DNA from: JBBROS01 sp965260935
Lineage (GTDB): Bacteria; Pseudomonadota; Alphaproteobacteria; Acetobacterales; Acetobacteraceae
Length of the DNA stretch: 64,000 nucleotides
Direction: 5' to 3'
NCBI GenBank assembly: GCA_965260935.1
Contig: OZ253374.1
Location: 3,720,001-3,784,000, forward strand
Positions 51,498 through 59,825 of this stretch are shown in pieces. The position numbers and the translations under genes were made by a program. Each line of letters starts with the position of its first letter. Position 1 is the stretch's first letter. The notes beneath the pieces were generated by a model. The model was not told where the DNA came from, searched no databases, and saw only the letters and a program-made list of their open reading frames with translations.

Positions 51498-53888
51498 TCA
51501 GGCATGGTCCGCCACCAGCGCCCGGGCCTGCGCGGCGATGATGCCATCGACGGCGCCAATCGGCTTCGGCCGGCTGATCAAGTAGCCCTGGATTTGGCCG
51601 CAGCCCTCGCGGCGTAGCAGGTCGAACTGCTCCCTCGTTTCCACGCCCTCGGCCACCACGCCCATGCCGAGCGCCCGCCCTAGTCCGACCACGGCGCGGA
51701 CGATCGCCATGCCTTCCCCGCTCGCATCCAGGTTGCGGATGAAGCTTTGGTCGATCTTGATCTTGTCGAACGGGAACAGCCGCAGGTAGCTGAGCGACGA
51801 GTAGCCCGTGCCGAAATCGTCCATCGAGATGCGCACCCCAAGGGCGCGGATCTCATGCAAGATCGCGAGTGTCGTCTCGCCATCCTGCAACAGCAAGGAC
51901 TCCGTGATCTCCAGTTCGAGACGTTCGGAAGCAAGGCCGGACCGCTCCAGCGCGGCCGCGACGCAGCGGGCCAGGTTGCGGTCGCGGAACTGCAAGGCCG
52001 ACAGGTTGACCGCCACCTTGACGCCGGCCGGCCAGGCGGCGGCATCGGCGCAAGCCCGGCCCAGCACCCATAGGCCGATGGCCGAGATCAACCCCAACTC
52101 TTCCGCCAACGGCACGAACTCGCCCGGCGAGACCATGCCGCGCGTCGGATGAGGCCAGCGCAGCAGGGCCTCGAACCCGCTCACCGCTCCATCCGTGGAA
52201 TTCACCAGCGGCTGGTAATAAACGTCGAACTGCTCCTCGATCACCGCCTGGCGCAGGTCGACCTCAAGCAAGCGCCTGGCCTGCATCCGCGCATCCATCT
52301 CCGCTTCGAAGAAGCGGTACGTGCCGCGCCCGTCCAACTTCGCGCGCACCATGGCAAGGTCCGCGCACTTCAGCAGCCCATCCGGCGTGGCCTCGCCATC
52401 CGTGGTTACGGCAATGCCGGCGCTCGCGCCGATCGCCACCTGATGGCCAAGCACGTCGAACGGCGCCGCAAGGCTGGCCACCAGCCGTTCGGCCAGCGCC
52501 TTCGCCTCGGTCGGCTGGGTCGCCGCCGATTGGATGACCGCGAACTCGTCCCCGCCCAGGCGCACGACCGTATCGGCCTCGCGCGTGATTTCCAGCAACC
52601 GCCCGGCGACCGCCTGCAGCAGCGCATCTCCGACCGGGTGGCCGAGCGAGTCGTTGACGGTCTTGAAGTGGTCAAGCCCGAGGCAGAGTACCGCCAAGCC
52701 GCCGCCCCGGCGCACCTGCGCCAGCGCCCGCTCCATCTGCTCGCGATACGAGACCCGGTTCGGCAGGCCGGTCAGCGCGTCGTGCCGGGCCATGTGCGCC
52801 AGCCGCTCTTCGGCGCGTTGCCGCTCGGTGACATCCTCGAACGTCGCCACCCAGCCGCCGTCGGTCATCGGCTCCCTCGCGACCGCGATCGTCCGCCCGT
52901 CATCGAGCGCCTGGGAGAATGCCTGCGGCCCCGGACCGCTCCCGGCGCCGCCGCCCATGCCGCCGCGGAGCGCCGTCGGCAACGCCTCGGCGACCCTCGC
53001 ATGAGCAGCCGGCCGGCCGAACATCTCGGCGAACCGCCGGTTATGCACCAGCACCCGGCCCTCGGCGTCCAACATGCAAAGCCCCTGGACCATGTTGTTC
53101 AGGGCGGCTTCAAACCGGGCATGGTGCGAGGCGGTTTCGGATGCATGGTGCGACGCCTGTTCGGCCATCAGCGCCTGGATGCGGGCGATCTTCTCGGCGA
53201 TGCTGCCCTGCATCGCGGCCAATGCCCGCAGCAACGTCCCGGTCTCGCTTTTGCCGCGCCCCTCGATCCGGTTGTCCAGCCGCCCGTTGGCGATCGACGT
53301 CGCGATCCCGACCGCATGGCGCAGCGACGGCAGGATTGCCCGGCTCAACAAGACGGTGATCAGCAACGCGACGGCCAGTGATACCCCCATCGCGGCCCAA
53401 GTGCGGGCAGTGGTTTGCTTCACCAGCGTGGCCACGGCCCGCCGGGCGCGGTAGCCGTCTCCGGCATAAACCTCGACCGCCTCGTCGAACGCGTCCTCGA
53501 TGGCGGCGAGCTGCTGCGGCGGCGGCAGGCTTTGCGTGCGCTCGAGCTGCAAGCCAAGCGCGCCGACATCCTGCTGGAGCTGCGAGGAGGCCTGCACGCC
53601 TTGCTTGGACATCGCCCGGTCATGGGCGACCTCAAGGTCGCCGGCAGCCGATGCGATCCGCTTGGCGAATCCCGCCGGGTCGGCATGGCCGAGAGCCAGG
53701 TCCCGCGACAGCCCGACCAGCGTGTTCTGCGCCGACCGCAGATAGCTCATCGACATGAACGCCTCGTCGTAGATCCTGAAGGCGATGGCGCCCAGTTCGG
53801 TCTGCGCCCCGCGTGCGAGCACGCCGAAGACGATGGTCACCATCGTGAGGCTCAAGCAGCCAAGCAGGATTTTCTTCGCGATCGACAT
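51498..53888 (-). CDS. GGDEF/EAL c-di-GMP protein with periplasmic sensor
   Basis: A 796-residue inner-membrane protein. Helix 1 (7-25), a periplasmic helical sensor (26-163), helix 2 (164-182), HAMP (183-237), PAS (255-355), GGDEF (365-530) and EAL (545-785). The cyclase site GGDEF (445-449) and inhibitory RxxD (436-439) are intact, and the EAL site has EAL (573-575), DDFG (690-693), K711 and E747. Both synthesis and breakdown of c-di-GMP are therefore possible. It follows the cupredoxin gene by 13 bases in a four-gene operon. Confidence 0.92.
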   Translation of the reverse strand: MSIAKKILLGCLSLTMVTIVFGVLARGAQTELGAIAFRIYDEAFMSMSYLRSAQNTLVGLSRDLALGHADPAGFAKRIASAAGDLEVAHDRAMSKQGVQASSQLQQDVGALGLQLERTQSLPPPQQLAAIEDAFDEAVEVYAGDGYRARRAVATLVKQTTARTWAAMGVSLAVALLITVLLSRAILPSLRHAVGIATSIANGRLDNRIEGRGKSETGTLLRALAAMQGSIAEKIARIQALMAEQASHHASETASHHARFEAALNNMVQGLCMLDAEGRVLVHNRRFAEMFGRPAAHARVAEALPTALRGGMGGGAGSGPGPQAFSQALDDGRTIAVAREPMTDGGWVATFEDVTERQRAEERLAHMARHDALTGLPNRVSYREQMERALAQVRRGGGLAVLCLGLDHFKTVNDSLGHPVGDALLQAVAGRLLEITREADTVVRLGGDEFAVIQSAATQPTEAKALAERLVASLAAPFDVLGHQVAIGASAGIAVTTDGEATPDGLLKCADLAMVRAKLDGRGTYRFFEAEMDARMQARRLLEVDLRQAVIEEQFDVYYQPLVNSTDGAVSGFEALLRWPHPTRGMVSPGEFVPLAEELGLISAIGLWVLGRACADAAAWPAGVKVAVNLSALQFRDRNLARCVAAALERSGLASERLELEITESLLLQDGETTLAILHEIRALGVRISMDDFGTGYSSLSYLRLFPFDKIKIDQSFIRNLDASGEGMAIVRAVVGLGRALGMGVVAEGVETREQFDLLRREGCGQIQGYLISRPKPIGAVDGIIAAQARALVADHA

Positions 53889-53901
53889 CGTGGCCAGCCG
53901 G

Positions 53902-54234
53902 TCAATCCACGTGCACGGTCAGCGACATTTTCGGATGGATCTCGCAGCCGACCTGAAACGTCCCCGAAGCCGGAAAGCGGATGTCGACGGCCTGCCCGGT
54001 CTCCTGCTCCGCGGACGAGAAATTGAACGACGGCGAACTCACGTAGAGCTGGTGCAGGAACTCGTCGTCATTCTTGAAATGGATGGTGTCGCCACGCTTG
54101 ATCCTGATCTCAGGCACCGAGAACGCGCGTCCCGACTGGATGACGGAAAAGCCGCCAGCCGCCTTCGCCAGCAGCGCCGGCTGCGCCAGTACGGCGAGCA
54201 GCAGGCACCAGGTCCGGAGTCGGCGGGCGCTCAT
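53902..54234 (-). CDS. periplasmic cupredoxin (methylamine-utilization-like)
   Basis: A 110-residue blue-copper protein with a signal peptide (residues 1-25, ending in AKA). Type 1 copper ligands are visible: His in FLHQLYV and GCEIHPKM with Cys, His and Met. Related proteins are annotated as methylamine utilization or plastocyanin-like. ATG 54234 overlaps the haemoglobin stop by four bases, so the two are co-translated and probably share the periplasm. Confidence 0.85.
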   Translation of the reverse strand: MSARRLRTWCLLLAVLAQPALLAKAAGGFSVIQSGRAFSVPEIRIKRGDTIHFKNDDEFLHQLYVSSPSFNFSSAEQETGQAVDIRFPASGTFQVGCEIHPKMSLTVHVD

Positions 54235-54650
54235 TTCGTCACGACATCCCGGTGCATGGGAGCAAGCAGCGCGACCAGCCGGCTTTGCGTGGTGAACGGG
54301 ACGCCGAGCTGCTCCATCGCGATCTGCAGGTCTTCGGCAAGGGCGTTGAACTGGCTGCTGTCGAGGTGGAGGCCCTTATGCGCCTTGCGCATGTCCTGGC
54401 CGGCATAGGCGCAGCCCCCGCCGGTAAGCTGGCAGAGCTGATCCACCAGCAGGCGCTTGAACCGCCCGACATTGGTGTTCTCGAACGTCGGGCCGACCCG
54501 CGGGTCCTTCAGCCAAACCGATGTTGCCGCATCCACGATACGCACCAGGCCCGCATGGTTGCCAAGGTCGTCGTAGAGCGTGGACGCCGAACCAACCGCA
54601 GGCGAAAGCGCCATCAGCCCGGCGGCGAAGGCAAGCAGCAGTTTGCGCAT
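54231..54650 (-). CDS. exported group 1 truncated haemoglobin
   Basis: A 139-residue protein. A signal peptide (residues 1-22, ending in VGSAS) precedes a truncated globin fold: TLYDDLGNHAGLVRIVDA, RFKRLLVDQLCQLTGGG and the proximal-His segment KAHKGLHLDSSQFN. An exported group 1 truncated haemoglobin is unusual because most are cytoplasmic. It likely binds haem and O2 or NO in the periplasm, next to a copper protein encoded by the same operon. Confidence 0.82.
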   Translation of the reverse strand: MRKLLLAFAAGLMALSPAVGSASTLYDDLGNHAGLVRIVDAATSVWLKDPRVGPTFENTNVGRFKRLLVDQLCQLTGGGCAYAGQDMRKAHKGLHLDSSQFNALAEDLQIAMEQLGVPFTTQSRLVALLAPMHRDVVTK

Positions 54651-54652
54651 GG

Positions 54653-55552
54653 TCAGAATCCCGCCTGGAGTGAGACATAAACGCCGCCCTGGTTGCCTTG
54701 CCCGGCAATGCGGCCCAGGTCGGCGTAGGCCAGCGTGGCAGAAACGTTCTTGCTGATGAAATAGGCCGCGAACACGTCCCAGGCATTGTCCTCGCGGGCG
54801 AAGCCCAGGTTGTCCGGCTTGGTGCGGAACTCGGCCCCCACGGCGAACTTGCGGCTGATCAAATACGCCGCGGAGCCTTCGAACTGCGCGCTGTAGCTGT
54901 TGTCCTTGTCGCCGCCGAACCCGAGGATGCCGAACTGGTTGGCCTTCGTGGTCCGTACCGTCGCGTTCAGCAGCAGATTCTGCGCCAGCAGCAGCTTGGT
55001 GGCGGCAACGTAGAAGTCGACCCCGTCCGACGACCGTGCGCCGATCGCCGAAAGCACCTTGCCGCGGTTGTTGGTCTTGTACTGCGCGCCCACTGAAACC
55101 TGCGGCCACCAGCGGTCCTGGTCATAGACCGCGTTGCCGAACAGCCGCACCTTCACGCCGGCGATGGTTTGGCCAAACGTGTAGCCGGAACCGAGACCGA
55201 GCCTAGCCCCCGCCCCTCCGGTGTCGAACCATTGGTGCGCGAGCGAGATCTCGACCCGGTCGTAAAGCCCAACCGCCCCGCCCGCCGTATGGAGATCGAA
55301 ATCGGGCAGGTGGACGTAGGTGTAATGGGCGTTCGCCCCGACCGCGTCCCCCGTGCCGTATCCGGTGATCAGCGCCCACGGCACAAGCCCGCCGCCGCCC
55401 GCGCCCTCCACCTGATTGACGCCCGCGGTCGCGAGCAGCCGCCCGCTCTCCGGCATCCAGTTCCAACGAGCCTGCGTGTCCTCGGCTTTCGCCGAAGCCG
55501 AAGCGAGCGAACCGATCACGCACAAGCAAGCGGCAACTGCCTTGGCGCCCAT
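54653..55552 (-). CDS. DUF3034 outer-membrane-like protein
   Basis: A 299-residue protein with a signal peptide (residues 1-23, ending in ASAKAE). The rest alternates short polar turns with aromatic-flanked strands (GGAVGLYDRVEISLAHQW, FFAAYFISKNVSATLAYADLG) and ends in Phe, the pattern of an outer-membrane beta-barrel. It matches the DUF3034 family as I know it; no function is established. It begins the operon, two bases before the haemoglobin gene. Confidence 0.78.
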   Translation of the reverse strand: MGAKAVAACLCVIGSLASASAKAEDTQARWNWMPESGRLLATAGVNQVEGAGGGGLVPWALITGYGTGDAVGANAHYTYVHLPDFDLHTAGGAVGLYDRVEISLAHQWFDTGGAGARLGLGSGYTFGQTIAGVKVRLFGNAVYDQDRWWPQVSVGAQYKTNNRGKVLSAIGARSSDGVDFYVAATKLLLAQNLLLNATVRTTKANQFGILGFGGDKDNSYSAQFEGSAAYLISRKFAVGAEFRTKPDNLGFAREDNAWDVFAAYFISKNVSATLAYADLGRIAGQGNQGGVYVSLQAGF

Positions 55553-55621
55553 CCTGGACCTCTCCGTTTTCCTCCCGGCCAGTAAGCCAGAGAAAAATGG
55601 ACGACCGGTTAACGCCCGCGT

Positions 55622-56284
55622 CTATTCAGAAGCCGAGTAAAGGTTCAGAAACGCGGGCGCCGTCGGCATCAACTCGCCGCCGGCAGCGGCCACCATCGCC
55701 TCGATCCGGTCGGGCGGGAGCACCTGAAGCTGCTGATATTCCTCGTCCCCCAAAGCCCGGTGCCGGCTCAGGATCTCATCCGCGCTTAGGCCGGTGTCGA
55801 TCCGCACCCCCATGTCCAGCACGCCCGACGGGTGTTGCACCAGGCACAACGGACGCAACCGGCGCACGTCCTCCGCCCCAATCCCTAACTCCTCGCGCAA
55901 CTCGGCCAGCAGGGCACGGCGCCAGTCCGCGCCATCGGGCGTCGCGGCCCCGATATCGACGCTGCCGGCAGGCGGAAGCTGCCAAACCCCGGGCTGGTAG
56001 GAGGCGGCCGGCTCCCGCCGCGCAACCGCCACCCCGTCCGGGCAGACCAACATGCCGCACACCGCCAGGTTGCGTACCTGCAAAACCTCAAGCAAACCAG
56101 GGTCGCGCATCTGCGCCGTCGCCCGGCGGAACTCCGTCCAATGCCCGACGATCTCGTCCGGCGTCACGGAGTCGGCGCTGAAAACCCGCCCGTTAAACAG
56201 CCGCCGCTCCGCGTTCGCCGCCTGCCAATGCGAGGCGACGGCGCGCTCCGCTTCTGCATCAAGCTCCGGCATCTCGCGCGCCAC
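55622..56284 (-). CDS. Nudix-like hydrolase
   Basis: A 220-residue protein. The Nudix box reads GSVDIGAATPDGADW, then ALLAELREELGIG, so the usual Arg of REUxEExGU is Ala while the metal-binding Glu residues remain. The preceding NLAVCGMLVCPDGVAVARR strand fits the fold. It would hydrolyse a nucleoside diphosphate linked to another group; activity may be altered by the Arg change. It is encoded 40 bases after the DUF3833 gene. Confidence 0.72.
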   Translation of the reverse strand: MAREMPELDAEAERAVASHWQAANAERRLFNGRVFSADSVTPDEIVGHWTEFRRATAQMRDPGLLEVLQVRNLAVCGMLVCPDGVAVARREPAASYQPGVWQLPPAGSVDIGAATPDGADWRRALLAELREELGIGAEDVRRLRPLCLVQHPSGVLDMGVRIDTGLSADEILSRHRALGDEEYQQLQVLPPDRIEAMVAAAGGELMPTAPAFLNLYSASE

Positions 56285-56324
56285 AAGCAGGCGGACCGAC
56301 GGCGACAGCGGCAGGACCGGCCAA

Positions 56325-56876
56325 TCAGCGTTGCGGGACGAAATGCTCAGTGACCTCGGCGCCGATGAAGCCCAGCTTGCGGATCGTCGTGCGGTTCAAC
56401 ATCGAGCCATCGGCTTGCAGATACCACCACTGGTCCAGCACCACGTTTTTCAATGAATTGCCAGGCTGCGTCGCCAGGGTCCAATGCCAGTGGAAAGCAG
56501 GCCCCGCCGCCTCGCCCACGGCGACGCCGACCATGTCGTTGGCTGTCGCCTCGAACCGCCCCGGCCCGGTCCTGCGCATCCGCCATTCGCGGACCGTGGC
56601 CGCGTCGTCGCCCACATGCAGGCGCTGCGTCATGTGCAAAATGCCGTCGGGATCGATCGCTCCTTTGCAATCGGTCGTAACGATCTGCGTCGGCTGGCCG
56701 GAGCGGTCCTCAAGCACGCCCCAGGAACGGACATGGCCCGTGAAGAACGCGACCGGGTCGAGTGCCGGCCCGGCTTGGGCAAAGCGCGAGACCGGGAGCG
56801 GGGTGCTGCATGATGCCAGGACGATGGACGCCAGCAACAGGATTGCCGGCAGAACGGGTGTTGCGCGCCGCATCAT
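56325..56876 (-). CDS. DUF3833 lipoprotein
   Basis: A 183-residue lipoprotein whose signal ends in LASIVLASCS with the lipid Cys near residue 23. The family pattern AFFTGHVRSWGVLEDRSG, then GAIDPDGILHMTQRL and FHWHWTL, matches DUF3833, a family with no assigned activity found near fatty acid or membrane genes in proteobacteria. ATG 56876 has a second ATG next to it as a minor alternative. Confidence 0.75.
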   Translation of the reverse strand: MMRRATPVLPAILLLASIVLASCSTPLPVSRFAQAGPALDPVAFFTGHVRSWGVLEDRSGQPTQIVTTDCKGAIDPDGILHMTQRLHVGDDAATVREWRMRRTGPGRFEATANDMVGVAVGEAAGPAFHWHWTLATQPGNSLKNVVLDQWWYLQADGSMLNRTTIRKLGFIGAEVTEHFVPQR

Positions 56877-56958
56877 GAATGGCGGAGAGCTTTAGCCCTC
56901 CTCCACACCGTCCGGCAATTCAGTTTATGTCAGCCTGTTGTTGCGGCGGACGACCCGC

Positions 56959-57531
56959 TCACTCCGTCCGCTTGCCGGCTATGTAGCTACGTATGCGCGA
57001 ACCCGTTGCCGCCGGTTCGCGCTCTGCCTGCCGCGGCGCCTGCCCGGCCTCGGCGCTCCGGTCGGTGTTGGCCGTCTCGTATCCCGCTTGACGCCATTCC
57101 TCCAGCCGGGCATCGAAATCGACCGGATGGGTCGCCTCCAGCGCGTGGATGGCGTGACGGCGGTCCATGTCCGCGGTCGGCGTCAGCACCAGCATGGCAT
57201 GGCCACGTCCGACCGCGTGGCCGTATTGCTCCTGCTCATGCCCCGAGGCGAACAGGCTGCGAACGGCTTCCCAGAACCCGTTGGTCCGGTCCTCCGCGTT
57301 GCTTCCGCCCAGCTCGCCCGAGTCCGTGCTCCGCGAGATCGTTTGGATCGCGTCCGCCGAGATGCCGGCTTTGACCAGCGTGTCCCGTGCGGCCGCCGCG
57401 TCTTCATCCGTCTCGTACATCGCGACGATCTGGTTGTCATGCACCGCTGGGTCGTACAGGGCGGTATCATGCGCGGCCTCTTGGTTCAGGTTCGCCGTGT
57501 CATTGGTGCCGGAAGGGGTTGAATAGCTCAT
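56959..57531 (-). CDS. general-stress-type protein
   Basis: A 190-residue protein. Residues 33-115 resemble the small alpha/beta domain of general stress proteins (QIVAMYETDEDAAAARDTLVKAGI, then a SLFASGHEQEQYGHAVGRGHAMLVL segment). It is followed by a polar, Ala/Glu/Arg-rich tail. It lies three bases after the DUF2382 gene and is encoded with it. No enzymatic activity is expected. Confidence 0.62.
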   Translation of the reverse strand: MSYSTPSGTNDTANLNQEAAHDTALYDPAVHDNQIVAMYETDEDAAAARDTLVKAGISADAIQTISRSTDSGELGGSNAEDRTNGFWEAVRSLFASGHEQEQYGHAVGRGHAMLVLTPTADMDRRHAIHALEATHPVDFDARLEEWRQAGYETANTDRSAEAGQAPRQAEREPAATGSRIRSYIAGKRTE

Positions 57532-57534
57532 CGT

Positions 57535-57957
57535 CTACTCCGTTCGTTCTGCGGATGGCGTCTCTGCGCCGTCCTGATCAATCGTCGCGGTCTCGCGCCG
57601 CAAGCGGACCACTTGGGTTTCAACATGGCTCTGCTCGGTGATCCGGATGCGCAGTTCCTCTTTGAGCATAAGCCGCTTTTCGGTGACCAACACCTCCTCC
57701 AGGACCGGCACCACCACCGTGTCGCCCTCCTGGCGCATCGGCGGCTTCTCGTGTACGACCCTGCCCACGGCCACGCGCTCGACGCTCACGTCCTGGCGCA
57801 TCAGCAACGCCTGCACAGTCTGGTCATGCTCGGACACACCGACATGGACGCGCGCCCCGCCGCCCTCGACCTGCCGCTTGCCGACTTGCGCGGTCTCCTC
57901 GACAAGACGGACAACCTCGTCGCCGTCCTCCGCCGGTACGGCATTCTCACCTGACAT
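57535..57957 (-). CDS. DUF2382 (YsnF/AvaK) stress protein
   Basis: A 140-residue protein. The DUF2382 core runs from about residue 22 to 120: EETAQVGKRQVEGGGARVHV, then RVAVGRVVHEKPPMRQEGDTVVVPVLEEVLVTEKRLMLKEELRI. ATG 57957 has GGGAG seven bases upstream and is preferred to the ATG 18 bases earlier. Such proteins are induced by desiccation or oxidative stress in other bacteria. Confidence 0.75.
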   Translation of the reverse strand: MSGENAVPAEDGDEVVRLVEETAQVGKRQVEGGGARVHVGVSEHDQTVQALLMRQDVSVERVAVGRVVHEKPPMRQEGDTVVVPVLEEVLVTEKRLMLKEELRIRITEQSHVETQVVRLRRETATIDQDGAETPSAERTE

Positions 57958-58062
57958 CGGCTTGCTCCCGGCCATCCACCTATGAAGCGAAAGCGCACAG
58001 GTCCCGCCGCCGTTCAAACTGTAACAGGATTGTGAGGTCGCTGCCCGCACCAACCGGCGGCG

Positions 58063-59025
58063 TCAGGCGTATTGCACGCCCCGCTCGCGCACTGGCGGCG
58101 CGTCCCAATCCACCACCGGCCCGGCCGGCACGATGCCGTGCGGGTTCACCGTCGGATGGCTCGTGTAGTAGTGCCGCTTGATGTGCTGGAAATCGACTGT
58201 CTTGCTCACCCCGGGCTGCGCGTACAGGTCCCGCGCATAGCCCCAAAGGTTCCGGTAGTCGACGAGCCGGCGGATATTGCACTTAAAATGCCCGACATAC
58301 ACGGCATCGAAGCGCAGCAGCGTGGTGAACAGCCGCCAGTCCGCCTCGGTAATAACGTCGCCGCACAGGAACCGGCGCCGGGCCAGATGGCGGTCAAGCC
58401 AATCGAGCGTCTCGAACAACGGGAACACGGCGTCCTCGTAGGCCGATTGAGTGGTGGCGAAGCCGGCCTTGTAGACGCCGTTGTTCACCGTCTCGTAGAT
58501 GCGGCCGTTCAGGGCGTCGATCTCCTCGCGGTACTCGGCAGGGTAGAAATCGCCCGGCTTGGCGCCGACGTCGTCGAACGCGCTGTTGAAGATACGGATG
58601 ACCTCCGCGCTCTCGTTGTTGACGATGCTGCCGGTCTTGCTGTCCCACAGCACCGGGACCGTCACCCGTGTCGTGATGGAGGGGTCGGCCCGGGTATAGA
58701 TCTGGTGCAGGTATCGGGCGCCGTCCGGGTCGGGGATGACGCCAGGGCCGGGTTCGAACGTCCAGCCCTGCTCGCCCATGTGCCAATGCACCACCGAGAT
58801 GGGTATAATGTCCTCAAGCCCTTTCAGCACGCGGAAGATCAGCGCGCGGTGCGCCCAAGGGCAGGCCAGCGAGACGTAAAGCCGATACCGCCCGGCCTCG
58901 GCGGGGAAGTCGCCGCCAGGGCCGATCCGGTTGCGGAACTTGCTCTCGCTGCGCTCGAACGTGCCCCCCGTCTTGCTCGTGTCATACCACTGGTCCTGCC
59001 AAACGCCGTCGACCAGCAGCCCCAT
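58063..59025 (-). CDS. glutathionyl-hydroquinone reductase (Xi-class GST)
   Basis: A 320-residue Xi-class glutathione transferase. The catalytic Cys lies in SLACPWAHR, followed by WTFEPGPGVIPD and ESAEVIRIFNSAFDD and the C-terminal YVGHFKCNIRRLVDY helix block. It removes glutathione from glutathionyl-hydroquinones, helping to recycle quinones. ATG 59025 overlaps the DUF1194 stop by one base (TGATG). Confidence 0.88.
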   Translation of the reverse strand: MGLLVDGVWQDQWYDTSKTGGTFERSESKFRNRIGPGGDFPAEAGRYRLYVSLACPWAHRALIFRVLKGLEDIIPISVVHWHMGEQGWTFEPGPGVIPDPDGARYLHQIYTRADPSITTRVTVPVLWDSKTGSIVNNESAEVIRIFNSAFDDVGAKPGDFYPAEYREEIDALNGRIYETVNNGVYKAGFATTQSAYEDAVFPLFETLDWLDRHLARRRFLCGDVITEADWRLFTTLLRFDAVYVGHFKCNIRRLVDYRNLWGYARDLYAQPGVSKTVDFQHIKRHYYTSHPTVNPHGIVPAGPVVDWDAPPVRERGVQYA

Positions 59026-59750
59026 CAGAGCGGCCTCCGGCCTGCGCGCCCCGTGGGCAGGGCGGCGATCTCGCTGATCAGCTTGCGGGTCATGGCCTCT
59101 CCGAACGTCTGGAACTCGTGCACTTCCAGCACGAAGCTGCCGGGGCCGCCGATCACGTTCTGGCGATACCATTCCGTCAATCCGCCGGGCGGCTGCACGT
59201 GCGCGACCGTGAAATCCGACGGATGGTCGTTGATGATGGCCAGGCCGTTGATGCTGATCCCCGCCTTCAGCGCGTCGTCGCGGGCGCTCGCCGCCTCCCG
59301 CCCGGAATTGTTGGTCCCGTCCCCGGCCACGTCGATCACCCGGCGCTGCGCCTCCAGCGACGACTCGGCCAGCATCTGCGCCGCGTGGTCGATCCCGGCG
59401 CTGACGCTGGTCCGGCCCCAGTAGGAACGCGGAGCGGCGGCGATCTCGTCGGTCAGCGCCCGCGCGCTGCCGGCGTCGCGCACCACGTGCCAGTCGACCA
59501 CCGTCCGCGCCTCGTGCGACCCGGCGAACTCCACGTAGCTCACCGCGATGGCGCCCAGAACGCCCCCGCGGATCGCGGCGATCACGCGCGGGTCGGCAAA
59601 GGCGGCGCTGTAGCCCTGCTTCTGCATCTGGAACTCGCCATCGTCGACGCTGCGGGACACGTCGGACACCAGCACGAGGGCGAGGTCGACCGGCTCGGCC
59701 GCACGGGCCGGGCCGATGGAGAGGAGCAGGAGAACGGCCAGTGCGCGCAT
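59025..59750 (-). CDS. DUF1194 protein (VWA-like, exported)
   Basis: A 241-residue exported protein. The signal is residues 1-17 (MRALAVLLLLSIGPARAAE) and the DUF1194 domain follows. The metal-ion-dependent adhesion-like DVSRSVDDGEF and the later DVAGDGTNNSG loops resemble a von Willebrand A fold. Function is not established. ATG 59750 is preferred over a 102-base longer in-frame extension because it begins the signal peptide. Confidence 0.8.
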   Translation of the reverse strand: MRALAVLLLLSIGPARAAEPVDLALVLVSDVSRSVDDGEFQMQKQGYSAAFADPRVIAAIRGGVLGAIAVSYVEFAGSHEARTVVDWHVVRDAGSARALTDEIAAAPRSYWGRTSVSAGIDHAAQMLAESSLEAQRRVIDVAGDGTNNSGREAASARDDALKAGISINGLAIINDHPSDFTVAHVQPPGGLTEWYRQNVIGGPGSFVLEVHEFQTFGEAMTRKLISEIAALPTGRAGRRPL

Positions 59751-59815
59751 CGGGTGCCTCCGGAAAGAAGGCCGGCATCGTGGCGCGGCGATGAGGGCTA
59801 AGGGAAGCGGAATCG

Positions 59816-59825
59816 GTGGGGCGTG
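59816..59825. repeat. left target-site duplication of the IS
   Basis: GTGGGGCGTG at 59816-59825 immediately precedes the left IS end and is repeated exactly at 61074-61083. A 10-base duplication fits the 8-10 base range known for ISAs1-family elements. Confidence 0.85.
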
